The notes under the pieces are model-generated. The model saw nothing but the letters and a program-made list of their open reading frames with translations, did not search any database and was not told where the DNA came from. 64,000 nt of DNA from Gymnothorax reevesii (Eukaryota; Chordata; Actinopteri; Anguilliformes; Muraenidae): assembly GCA_029721435.1 (NCBI GenBank), contig CM056583.1:46219120-46283119 (forward strand), read 5' to 3'. The position numbers and the translations under genes were made by a program. How positions within the stretch are numbered: position 1 is the first letter of the stretch; every line of letters begins with the position of its first letter. Shown here piece by piece: positions 34,596-46,000 of this stretch.

Positions 34596-35925
34596 ATTTT
34601 TATTCCCACTTGAGTTCCGGGCCCCAACAGAAACTCATTTGCGTACAGCCAATCAGCAAACTTGTGCCAGACCTCTGAAGGAGTCTATCGAGACAGTCAC
34701 ATTTTTGTCTCTCTTCCCTGGCCTCGCACTAATAATGCATTAGTAAGCGAGATTGTGTCAGCTTATTCCAGAAAATATGAATGCTCTGAACAGATGATTA
34801 TCAATCCTAGCTAGAAACATTCTATTATTGATATGATCAGTGCAGGATAAGAAAGCGGGGAGTGCTAGACCACAATCATTGTAACCAGCTTATTTTACCA
34901 GCTTCAGATATTTGAAAAAATACATTCAGAATGTATGAAACTAAATGGCAGGCTAGACGAATGATTTGGCCAACAGTTTTGCTGAGAGCAAGGCAGGCAT
35001 CTTCGATGTAAGTGCAGTATTCTGAGTATGGACTGCGCAGTCAGTGGTTCCGAGACCGTGCGTCGGTCCAAGGCTCGTAAAGACAAACAAGTAGATCAGA
35101 GGGATCTTATAGCTGCGACCTGGCCTAGCATCCGTCACGTGGCCTAGTGTCCATGACTGGTGGTTTCTTGTACAAGTGTGACCTCGAAATTGGCAAATGA
35201 CCTTGAAAATCAATAGGGAACCCTTCATCTGTACCAAGAAGCTTGTTGTAAGATTTAATAGCCATCCATCAAGTTAAACACGAGTTACGGTGCGAAAACT
35301 GTGAAATCGGGGCAAAATCGACACTTTTTTGACCGGTGTGACCTTGGGATTCGACAGATGACCTTGAAAATGAATAGGGAACCCCTCCTCTATACCAAGA
35401 AGCTTGTTCTAAGATTTCATAGCCATTCATTGAATTAAACTTGAGTTGCGGTGCGAAAACCGTCAAATCGGGCAAAATTGACACTTTTTTTACTTGTGTG
35501 ACCTTGGGATTCGACGGATGACCTTGAAAAACAATAGGGAACACCTCCTCTATGCCTAGAAGCTATTTCCAAAATTTCATAGCGATCCATGAATTCTAAC
35601 TGGAGTTACAGCGCGAAAACCCGCAAAAACAAGGTCGTGACCTCTATGAACTTAACCTTTGACCTCGACCTTGTGCATGGACATCACTTTGGTGAAGGTC
35701 AATAACTCCTGAAAATTTCATGATGATACGACGACAGGAACATGGTGAAAAAGGTGTCATGGACGGATGGACAAGCAGACGGACAGACAGAAGCGTTCAT
35801 AGAGCTGCTTGGTCGCAACTAAAAAATGTCTCAAGATACTCCTTCAGTCGTTCGGTACAAGATGGCTGATTGGCTGTACGCAAATGAGTTTCTGTTGGGG
35901 TACGGAACTGAAATGGGAATAAAAA
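34596..35925. mobile_element. 1.33-kb TIR element with internal tandem array
   Basis: 34596-34698 and 35825-35925 are inverted repeats at about 80% identity over 100 bp, including the exact block CCCCAACAGAAACTCATTTG and GCGTACAGCCAATCAGC. No transposase frame inside. It carries the 160-bp tandem repeat listed separately. Confidence 0.65.
35176..35655. repeat. 160-bp tandem repeat, three units
   Basis: The phrase GTGTGACCTTGGGATTCGAC (first unit slightly diverged) begins units at 35176, 35336 and 35496. Each unit continues with GATGACCTTGAAAA, AATAGGGAAC, AAGAAGC and a TTTCATAGCCAT-type block. Confidence 0.8.
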
Positions 35926-38420
35926 AACCTTGGACAGGGCAGATTTTTGTATAAACGCTACAGGGCGCACTGTCGTGTACATTTGGTCCGAGAAAAAAAA
36001 ATTTTAGAAAAACATGGATTTTATGTATTAAATACAGCATAGGAAAGTTAGCACAGAAATTCTTTAAAATGAAAATGGGAAAAAATGGAAGATATAGAGA
36101 TCATAAATATAATCAGAACAAAATTAGTCGCCAAGTTTCCCAAAAATAATGTGGGAAGGTGATTAAAAGAAGAGGACTCTATCAATATTGCAGTTTGCTG
36201 TCCATTCTGTATTATCTTGAAATGTCGCTGAGAAAGAAAAGGAATGTTACTTCACCTTTTCAGCAAGCACTCCCTTTTTAGAGCTAAGACATACCCAAAA
36301 TAAAGTGCTTACTCTTCAGGAACCGCTTTGAACATAAGCATAATTATGATCTTTTCTGAAAAGTGAGCCTGAGGAGATTAATTACTAGGAATATTACTCA
36401 AATTAGGTAACAACAGTGAAAAAGTCAGTTTTCTGACTGAATAGGATTACGCATTTTCTTTTGGCTCTGCGACCATAACTCATCAGCATAAAAACAACGG
36501 GGCCACAGCCATCAGGCTTGAAACGTGCAGATTTAAATACAACATAATCTTTTTCTACATCTCTGACCAAATTTTTTCTCCCCAGTATACCCTATTCAAT
36601 TCCTAGCACTAGTCTGCCCTCTAGCATGCGTGATGGTGTGTTTTCTAAAACCCCTTTCACCACTGAAACATATGGGGCAAATCCTGTTCACACTGTATGA
36701 TCTTCTAAATAATAATATATTGGCTATAATTTCTGTTTGTGTTCATGAAGTTCCGGGCTGTCGGCTGTCCGTGGCAACTGAAAGAAGTTCAATATAGTCT
36801 CCAATATTCAAGCCAGAGCTGAATTGCAAAAAACTGCTCAGTGAAGTCTGCCAAGAAAAGTCAGTGGGAAGGTTTATTTTGATCCAACTTAATCATATAG
36901 ATCCCACAAAGATATGCAACTACTGTCCATATGTCAAAGTAAACTGGCAGTTTTGTGGTGACATTTGCCCAAGTTGGCTTGTGTTACAATGGATAATAGA
37001 TTTACTATAATGCATTTTTATTGCTGAGACATTACCGAGGTAAGAACATCGACACCATCATAATTTTACAGATCTCTGCAATGCTATACAATCAATGGGG
37101 CTTTACAACATAAAATTTCGAATGCAGCTAAAATGTGGGGGCTTCACGCAGCCAGTCCAAACGAAAAGTCACAGTTCGGATTTAAATAAGCAGATACTCA
37201 AGAGGCTATGATTGAATCATTACAGCAGTGATGCGTATGTTTCAACTGGCAATAATTCCTTTAGTCCTGACTGATTCAGAGCATAACTCCTAATTTATTA
37301 ACTTCCTAGGACCCAACGTCCCCCTGGTGGTAAGGCAGGCATTACGGGATGTGTCGTCAGCCTCTGACCCTTGACACATAATTGCTTTCACGTTGTTCCA
37401 GTTTAAGATCGCTTGATTAATAATCGCACCATTTCTTTACTGAATAATCAAGAGCAATATGTAAGCCTGTAATTATTAGGACAGTTTTAAGAAACGACAC
37501 ATCATTGAAGGGCTAGCTACTTTGACGAAGTACTTAGTGATATTGTATGGATGGAGGAAAAAAACAAATAATAAGAAAAAAATAATTAACCCAGTGCTTT
37601 CCCTGAATTCCATCTCCCGTTCTAAGATTTTTTTCATCAGTGCAACCCAATCAACTTTAAAATTGCACTTAATCCAGATGTTTTTTGGCATTCAAAAGAA
37701 TAGGCTGCATTTGTGGGGATGCGTAGTTGCACACTGGTTGCGCACAAAGCGATAATAATGAACTTATTAAATTGCCAGCGCCTCCTATGTTGAAGTAAGA
37801 ATTTAGTAAATTTAGTAAATTGGTAATTAGTGCATTGTGAAAGTTTGACGAATCATTTAAAATGCATGCCGTGCGTCAAATTTTCAAGTTAACAAAGTCA
37901 TTCATAACATCTCTATAGTCTAGTTTCTGGGAAAGTTGTAAGAAAGCTATAAAATGAGATTGTATGAATGGCAATTATCTAATTAATTAACAAGAGACTA
38001 TATCAGTATCTTGTCTGAATACCATCTTCAGCAGCATTCACTTCATCACATTTTACTTCAAGATAGAATTTCAAGAAATGTCAGGTAATTGCCATCCATA
38101 CAATCTCAGATTGTCATCAACCTCTTTGACGCAAAGCTGTATCTCTTAATCCTTAATGGCAACGCTGGCTATTGGAAGCCTAGTTGCTCTGCAAATTAAT
38201 TCAATAAATCACAAGATTCTTACTCGAAAATAGGTTGAGTGTTAACGGGTGTGTGACGTGCCACACTGATTTTTGCTTCCAGGGGAAATTTCTATTACGT
38301 TCTTGTATAAAATAAGTTTGATATGGCATATATTCATAAATCTTACATCATTTTCCTTCCTCACTATTCATATTTGCATGAAAAATACAAAATTGGTAGA
38401 CTTTTACACCATTAAATTGC
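35926..38420. other. Non-coding stretch upstream of znf532
   Basis: About 2.5 kb with no recognised gene or transposon. The segment 37,340-37,480 (around GTGTCGTCAGCCTCTGACCC and TTGATTAATAATCGCACC) has the homeobox-site-rich look of conserved non-coding elements, which I cannot confirm without alignment. Confidence 0.3.
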
Positions 38421-39186
38421 TAAATGTCATGCGGTAAAATGGGAGTCACTTCATTTAAAAAAAAAAAGACAACTGCTTTTAAAATGATTAAAAATGTTTA
38501 AAATCATCAACTTTGGTCTTTGGCATATTTTTTATAGTGTACAGAAAAGCACTGCAAAGTATTAAGAGGATATATCTTTAATAAATGTCATTAATATCTA
38601 AATCAATTTGTTCCACTGAGACAGATTTCCCTCAATGTCATGTAGTAAAACAAAGATTGGAAGCCATTTTGTACTTAATAAATATGACTCAAGTCATGTG
38701 ACCTGTGATGACATCACTCAGAGGACCCCTGAGGACAACCAGAGTTGGAGGAAAGTTCAAAAATGTGCTCCTATATTTAAGTTATTATCACCTTTTCCAG
38801 GGGTCATACAAAGTGTCGCAGATTTGAGCGTCATGTGGTCCAACGTCAAAAAAGTGTTAATACAGTTGAACATTTTATAAATACTGATTTACACATGAAG
38901 TTTAAAGTTTATAGGTCAAGGTTAAGGTTAGTGTGGTGAACAGGTGGCCATGCAACTGCCTGTTGGAATGAAAATGATGGAATCCGTCATGCAGACAAAC
39001 AAAATATGTCATGTGGACAAACGTTTTTACAAATGACATGCTGTTTTACCACATGACACAGAAGATTTAAACAGAATTATCTTTTTCTGTCTTGATTATT
39101 TTAATCATTTGTAAAGTTTGTACAATTATTCTTAATTACATTTAACATTTGTAATACTTTCTTTTTATATTTTAAACATTACTTTA

Positions 39187-40808
39187 CAACCCCAAACCCA
39201 AAATAGTTGGGACGTAATATAAATTGTGAATAAAATCAAAATGCAATGACTTACAAATCACAAGCCAATATGTTATTTGCAATAGAACAAAGATAACATT
39301 TCAAATGTTGAAACTGAGACATTTTACATTTTTATCCACAAAATGAGTTTATTTCAAATTTTATGGTCATAATAGGTCTCCAAAAACTTGTGATGCAGGC
39401 AAAAAAAGGGCAGAAAAAGCAATTAATATAAAAGAGAATCAGCTGAAAGAACATTTAGCAAGTAATTAAGTTAACTGGCATCAGGTGTGTAACATGATTG
39501 GCTATAAAAGGTATGTCTTTGAGAGGCTGAGTCTCACAGAAGTAAAGATGGCCAGAGGCTCTCCAACCTGTGAAGGCTTGCATTAAAAAAAAAACAAAAA
39601 AAAAAAAAAACTGTGGAATACTTTAAAAACTATGTTCCTCTACGGCAAATTGCAAAGGCTTTGAAGGTCTCATCATCGACAGTGTATGACATCATCAAAA
39701 TATTCACAGAAACCGAAAAAATCTCCGTGTGTAAGGGACAAGCCCGGAGACATTTACTGGAAGCCCGTAATCTTCGGGCCCTCAGACGCCACTACATCAC
39801 TCACCGGCATAATTCTGTCATTGAAATTACTAACTGGGCCCAGGAATACGTAAAGAAACCACTGTCTGTAAACACAGTCTGCCCTGCCATCCACAGATGC
39901 CACCTAAAACTCTGTCATGCAAAAAGGAAGCCATTGTTGAGCATGATCCAGAAACGCCGCTGTGTTCTGTGGGCCAAGGCTCCTTTAAAATGGACTGTAG
40001 CAAAGTGGCAAAGTGTCCTGTGGTCAGACGAGTCAAAATTTGACATTCTTGTTGGAAATCATGGGCGTCATGTCCTCTGGGCTAAAGAGGAGAAAGACCA
40101 CCCCTCCTGTTATCAGCGTTCAGTTCGAAAGCCAGCATCTCTGATGGTATGGGGATGCATTAGTGCATATGGTGTGAGACACTTGCATGTTTTAAAAAGC
40201 GCCATGAATGCTGAAAGGTATATAAAGGTGTTAGACCAACATATGCTCCCCTCCAGATGAAATCTATTCCAGGGAAGGCCTTGTGTATTTCAGCAGGACA
40301 ATGCAAAACCACACACTGCAGCTATTACAAGAGCATGGCTTCATTGTAGAAGAGTCCATGTGCTGAACTGCCCTGCCTGCAGTCCTGATCTTTCACCAAT
40401 TGAGAACATTTGGCTCATAATTAAACAAAAAATCAGTCAAAGGAGACCCAAATCTCTCCAGCAGCTAGTAGCCTGTATTAAACAAGTGTGGAATCAAATT
40501 CCAATGGCTACATGCAAGACACCCGTTTCCTCAATGCCCAGACGCCTCCACTCTGTATTAAAAAGAAGACAGGATGCAACACCATGATAAACAGGCTCCT
40601 GTCCCAACTTTTTGAGATCTGTTGCAGCCATCAAATTTGAAATTATCTCATTTTGAGGAAAAAATTGTAAAATTTCTCAGTTTCAACATTTGCGATGTTA
40701 TCTCTGCTCTATTGTGACTAAAATACTGGCTGATGTGATTTGAAAGTCATTGCATTTTGATTTTATTCATAATTTATACTTTGTCCCAACTTTTTTGGAA
40801 TTGGGTTG
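39187..40808 (+). mobile_element. Tc1-like transposon with about 200-bp TIRs, TA target site
   Basis: TA (39185-39186 and 40809-40810) flanks an element starting CAACCCCAAACCCAAAATAG and ending with the inverse of CAACCCAATTCCAAAAAAGT. The terminal repeats extend inward about 200 bp, including GAATAAAATCAAAATGCAAT in both. A TATAAAAGG promoter-like motif at about 39,503 precedes the transposase. Insertion into the motif-bounded region above is clear because the TA sites interrupt it. Confidence 0.9.
39548..40587 (+). pseudogene. Tc1-like transposase, disabled
   Basis: The start [12 protein letters not shown] is followed by TAA and a long A-rich run (39,585-39,611) that shifts the frame. The frame then resumes at [20 protein letters not shown] (helix-turn-helix) and continues with the DNA-binding region, WSDESKF (first catalytic Asp), MVWGCISA, a TGA at 40258-40260, FQQDNAKPHTA (second Asp) and SPDLSPIENIW (Glu). 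All three catalytic positions are visible, but two lesions prevent a full protein. A close relative starts at 63,573. Confidence 0.9.
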
Positions 40809-40853
40809 TACATTTTTACAGATTTTACAGGTTGTACATTTTACTCTTTCCAG

Positions 40854-40937
40854 TAAAGAGAGGGGTGCAAGTTTCCGTGCAAAGATCAGGGCAGATCCTG
40901 CTGCGAGAGAGGAGAGACTGGAAAAGAGAAGGGAGAG
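40854..40937 (+). pseudogene. Exon-like basic coding fragment, possibly of a transposon gene
   Basis: Acceptor TTTCCAG precedes and GTATAA follows an 84-nt stretch whose frame reads KERGASFRAKIRADPAAREE then RLEKRRERY. This Arg/Lys/Glu pattern (FRxxIRADPxxREExLEKxRERY) recurs in transposon-linked fish and cnidarian proteins as I remember them. No downstream exon was recognised. Confidence 0.3.
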
Positions 40938-41767
40938 GTATAACTGTGAAAGTATGATGGTAGTAATGTCCGTATACATGTCAGTTATGTCAGTACAGGC
41001 TGCATTCTCCTTAAGCCTGAATTAGTCTTTATCATCAACACTAGTATAAATTGTCTTTAATGACTTGCAGTAAATAAAGATATGAATAAATGAACTATTA
41101 ATGAATAAATTTTAGTCGTATATCAGATTAATATTATGAATATTACCAAATGAATAATTTTATTATGATTCTTGATTTTCAGTTGGAAAATACATTTTAA
41201 TGTCATTATAAGGTTCACTTTGAAAGCCCTGAGTATCTTTGGCATTTTTCAGAAGTAGCCGTCTTCAACTTGTTACATTTATGTGTTATGGTCTAATGCA
41301 GTTGTGCTATGTCATGCGGTAAAACAAAATATGTCATGCAGTAAAACGCTTAATTTTGAAATAAATAAACAAAATACTCCATTAAGTTAAATTGTGTATG
41401 AACACAATCAAGAAGAGCTAATAAAATCTAAAGATATGCCAGATTTTAAAGCAGTTTTGCCTCTCTTATTGAAAAAAGATGTAACAAATGTTGACAAATA
41501 ACATGCAGCTATCTTAAAAGACAAAATGTCTAATATTTGAAATTCTAGTGTTGACATTCTGCGACTGGGTATAGCATCTGTATAGATCAATAATTACATT
41601 TTGATTGTTTATAACAGAGCCACTAACATTCATTTTAATATTATGTTGGAAATAAATTAGTTTTACCGCATGACATTTTTAAGGGGTGTATACAGGCAAA
41701 TGCATTAAAATGTCATATATTGCCATCTTTTGCGAAATAACTCAAAAAAATCAAAAATACACATGTG

Positions 41768-43035
41768 TGTTGTGATTCTGCATCTCAGCCATGTCTTTTG
41801 TCTAGCCCCATGTTTAAGTTCTGTGCCTGGCTTGCCATGTATGCCTTTTGTGTTTTAGTGACCACTGCCTGCCTCTGACCATCCCTAGGATTATGTATTG
41901 TGTTTTGGTTGTTTGATTTCATGTTTTATTATTTTTCTTGTTTTGTTATTATTTACGTCTTTGCCATGTTTCATAGCCTTGCCATGTTTCATAGTCTTGT
42001 TTTTGGTTCTAGTCCTGCACTTCGTTTTCCCCTGTCTTGTCTGGTGTAGGTCTTTGCCCACGGTCCCTTGTCTGACGTGCCACTCATTCGGGTGATTTCC
42101 TGGTTTCTGGGATTTCAATCTTTCTTCATATCTCGTTTTCTTCCTTCCTCTCTCTTTATGCTATCTACTAACCCTACTAACAGTTTATTGTTTTCGATAA
42201 TTACTAACCCCGATTAACATTGTATATTCATACTAACTGACTAACTTGCACTCGGGATTGTATAGCTGCACATACTAATAGACTAACGATCTCTCAGCAT
42301 TCGCCCAATCTGTATCTCCGCCCTCCTTGCCTATCACTAATTATCTCTACTGCAGTTTCCATTTATATCTCAGGCTTTCTCTTTTCTTTAGACTATACAC
42401 TTTAGTACTCCTTAACCGGAGCTGTTATTCGTTCATAGGAATGTCTCGTTATCCCTGTCTGCGTTTCGGCATTCGCCAAATTCATGTAATTAGTTTTCCT
42501 CATGTGTCACTCCCATGTCATTGATTACACCTGTTTACCCTAGTCATGTGTTCACCCCGGATGTGTATATAAGGTGTCTGCACTTTTAGTTCCTTGTCAG
42601 ATCGTCTTTACTCCTTTGTCTTGTGCTACGTTCCTCGCCTTGCTCATCGTGATATTTTCTTTCTGACTGGATTGCCCGACACTTGTTTTTGGTTTGCCCT
42701 CTTTGGATATTGTTGCATCGTGAGTTTTGACCTATTTTTGCCCGACCACGTCTATTGTCTTTGCTGCCCTGGTATTTGGATTCGGACTGTTTACGGCTTA
42801 TGAGTTTGTCTCTCCACCAAACCCACGCCTGCGTACCGAACCATTTTTGCCTGACCTTGAGTTTTGTTATTGGTGCCCTGGTTACAGTTTTGGACTTTGC
42901 CCTTTGGATTCTGTTTGTGGATTGTGGACATTGTACTGTTGCCAGCTCTGTTGGGGGGTTTCCCCCTTCAGAAATAAAGCCTCCATTTTGCATTTATCTG
43001 GTTTTCGCTCTTGGCTCATTTCGTAAAACCTCTCA
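41768..43035 (+). repeat. 5' LTR
   Basis: It begins TGTTGTGATTCTGC and ends AAACCTCTCA (TG...CA). A TATATAA box lies at 42566-42572, giving a predicted RNA start near 42,596, and an AATAAA signal at 42973-42978. This implies an unusually long R of about 400 nt and a short U5. Confidence 0.95.
42566..42605 (+). promoter_or_regulatory. LTR core promoter and RNA 5' end used as self-primer
   Basis: TATATAA at 42566-42572 is followed 30 bp later by GTCAGATCGT (42596-42605). This decamer is the exact complement of the sequence just inside the 5' LTR at 43038-43047. The start site is inferred from TATA spacing. Confidence 0.65.
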
Positions 43036-43037
43036 TT

Positions 43038-43047
43038 ACGATCTGAC
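43038..43047 (+). other. Primer-binding site complementary to own RNA 5' end
   Basis: ACGATCTGAC begins two bases after the 5' LTR. It pairs perfectly with GTCAGATCGT at the predicted transcript start. The two-base gap is what integrase would trim. No match to common tRNA 3' ends (no TGG start) was seen. Confidence 0.65.
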
Positions 43048-43048
43048 C

Positions 43049-46000
43049 ATGACGGAGCCAGCGTCAGACCAGTCTCTGCAGGAGGCAGTGCACCAGCAGG
43101 GCACTCAGTTGGAGTTTCAGGAACGTCAGCTCCGTGCTCTGATGCAGCACATGCAAACCATGAGCCTCCAGATGGCGGACCTCACTCGCTCAGTACAGGA
43201 GGCGCAGCAACTACAGCCTACCGCCTATACTCCTCCTGCTCCCGCTTCCGCCCCGCCCCTACCCAGCTGCGAGCCACGTCTACCACCACCGGAGAGGTAC
43301 GACGGGAACCCGGGAGCATGTCGGGCGTTTCTCACCCAGTGCGAGCTCATCTTCAGCCTGCAGCCTTCGTCCTTCCCCACCGAAAGAGCGCGAGTTGCTT
43401 TTATCATCACGCAACTGACGGGAAGAGCTAAGCAGTGGGCTACAGCGGCTTGGGAAGCTGATCTCCCATGTGTACAGACTTTTCGTCTACTGGGTGAAGA
43501 GATGAGGCGGATCTTTGATCGCACCAAGTTGGGTCACGAGGCAGGACGAGAGATCCTGCGCATGCGACAAGGTGGGCGTCCCGTAGCCGACTACGCCATT
43601 GATTTTCAGACGTTGGCCACCAACAGCAGATGGGGACAGAGAGCTCTGTATGATGCCTTCTTTAACGGATTATCTGAAGCGCTTAAAGATGAGCTAGTGT
43701 CGCGGGAATTACCGGAGAACTTGGACGACCTCGTCGACCTGGCTATTCGCGTGGATTCGCGATTGGAGGAGCGCCGACGCCTCGCTTCCCGCAGACGACC
43801 ATATCCAGCTCCCCAGAGTACTCCGCCTCGATCACCCCCTACTGGCAGCCGCCCCCCTGAGCCCGAACCCATGCAATTGGGACGTACGCGCATTCCTGTG
43901 GAGGAGAGGGATCGCCGCCGCCGTGATGGGGCCTGCTTTTACTGTGGCAAGGGAGGACACCTTATCGCTCAGTGCCCTAACAGGGAAAAGAAAAAGAAGA
44001 GAAGAGGTCCTCCTGGTGCCCGCATAGCGACAGTAATAGGGGTGACGCCGGGACAGGAAACTAACAATCGCACATGCGTTCCTGTAACTTTGGAATGGGG
44101 GGGCGAGAGCAGATCCACCGAGGCTCTCGTGGACACCGGAGCGGAGGAAAATTTAATTGATGTGGAGCTGGCCCGGAAATGGGGCGTTCCCACAGAGAAG
44201 ATCTTCCCTGATCGAGTGGCCAATTCGCTCAGCGGCCAGAGGATCGCTCAAATAACCCATACGACCAGCCCCATCAAACTCAAGGTGTCAGGAAACCACC
44301 ACGAAACCATTCAGTTCCTCCTGTTACACTCTCCCCATGCTCCTATCGTCCTGGGCCATCCATGGATGGCCAAACACCTACCAGAGATCGACTGGCGCAA
44401 GAATGAAATTAAGGGATGGAGCCCCAACTGCTCCCTGACATGCCTCCGCAACGCCCTCGACCCTCTACGCAACCCATCTCCGGAAGAGATTCCAGACCTG
44501 GAAAAGGTTCCCCTAGAATTCCATGACCTCAAGGAGGTTTTCTCTAAGTCTCGGGCCACCAGCTTACCACCTCACCGACCCTATGACTGCACCATAGACC
44601 TGAAGCCAGGTACTATGCCCCCTAGAGGCCGACTCTATTCACTCTCCAGACCAGAAAACCAAGCTATGGAGAAGTATCTCTCAGAGTCTCTCGCTGCAGG
44701 CCTTATACGCCCGTCATCATCACCTGCTGGTGCGGGGTTTTTCTTCGTAGCTAAGAAGGATGGATCATTAAGACCCTGTATTGATTACCGTGGCCTCAAC
44801 GAGATAACTATTAAGAACCGCTACCCACTTCCCCTCATGAACACCGCTTTTGATCTCTTGCAAGGAGCCAAGGTCTTTACTAAGCTCGACCTCCGGAATG
44901 CATACCACTTAGTGCGAATCAGAGAGGGGGACGAATGGAAGACCGCCTTTAACACTCCCACGGGGCACTGGGAATATTTGGTTCTTCCTTTCGGGCTTAC
45001 CAACGCTCCAGCAGTGTTTCAAAACCTCGTCAATGATGTCTTAAGAGACATGATAAACAAGTTTGTTTTTGTCTACCTTGACGATATTCTGATTTTTTCT
45101 GAATCCCAGGAGGACCATGTTAAGCATGTTCGCCAAGTGCTCCGTCGCCTCTTGGAGAACCGCCTTTTCGTGAAGGCCGAGAAGTGTGAGTTTTTTGTTG
45201 AAACCACCACTTTTTTGGGTTACATTATTTCTCCGGGCACCATTCGCATGGACCCAGTAAAAGTGGAGGCAGTTACCAAGTGGCCCCGACCAGAGGACCG
45301 TAAGTCACTCCAACGCTTCCTAGGATTTGCCAACTTCTACCGGCGGTTCATCAGGAACTATAGTTCTGTTGCGGCTCCTCTTACTGCTCTCACCTCCTCC
45401 AAGTTCAAGTTTCGTTGGTCGGAGAAAGCAGAGGACGCCTTTAAAGAATTAAAGACCAGATTCACATCGGCACCCATCCTCACCATTCCCAACCCAGAGC
45501 TCCAGTTCATCGTCGAGGTGGACGCCTCCAATATTGGAGCTGGAGCCATCCTGTCACAGAGGTCCACGGAGGATGGGAAAGTCCATCCATGTGCCTTCTT
45601 CTCTCGCCGCCTCAGCTCAGCGGAGAGAAATTACGACATCGGCAACCGGGAGCTGTTGGCGGTGAAGTTGGCCTTGGAAGAATGGAGGCAATGGCTGGAA
45701 GGATCCAAAGTTCCCTTCATTGTCTGGACTGACCACAAGAATTTGGAGTACCTGCAGACAGCCAAGAGACTCAATCCGCGGCAAGCCAGGTGGGCTTTAT
45801 TCTTCTCCCGGTTCAACTTCCACATTGCCTACCGGCCTGGAAGTAAGAATGTGAAGCCTGATGCCCTATCCCGATGTTTTGAGATCCAGGAGGAGGAACT
45901 TAACAATGACACTATCCTCCCTAAAGAAACGTTTATCAATGCCATATGTTTAGACATAGAGAGAGAGGTTAAGAATGCCCAGACCAATGCTGCTACCCCC

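Larger units (their letters stand above)
38422..41678. mobile_element. Region bounded by inverted GTCATGCGGTAAAA motifs
   Basis: AAATGTCATGCGGTAAAA at 38422-38439 is an exact reverse complement of 41661-41678. Related motifs lie inside on the + strand at 38634, 39005, 41309 and 41330, and on the - strand at 39043. This pattern of terminal and subterminal repeats fits a DNA transposon with multiple protein-binding sites. No target duplication is visible, so the borders are uncertain. A Tc1-like element is nested inside. Confidence 0.4.

Noticed and set aside
41898..42993. Small open frames within the LTRs (both copies)
   Set aside because: Present identically in both LTRs, short, no protein features; regulatory sequence of the retrotransposon.
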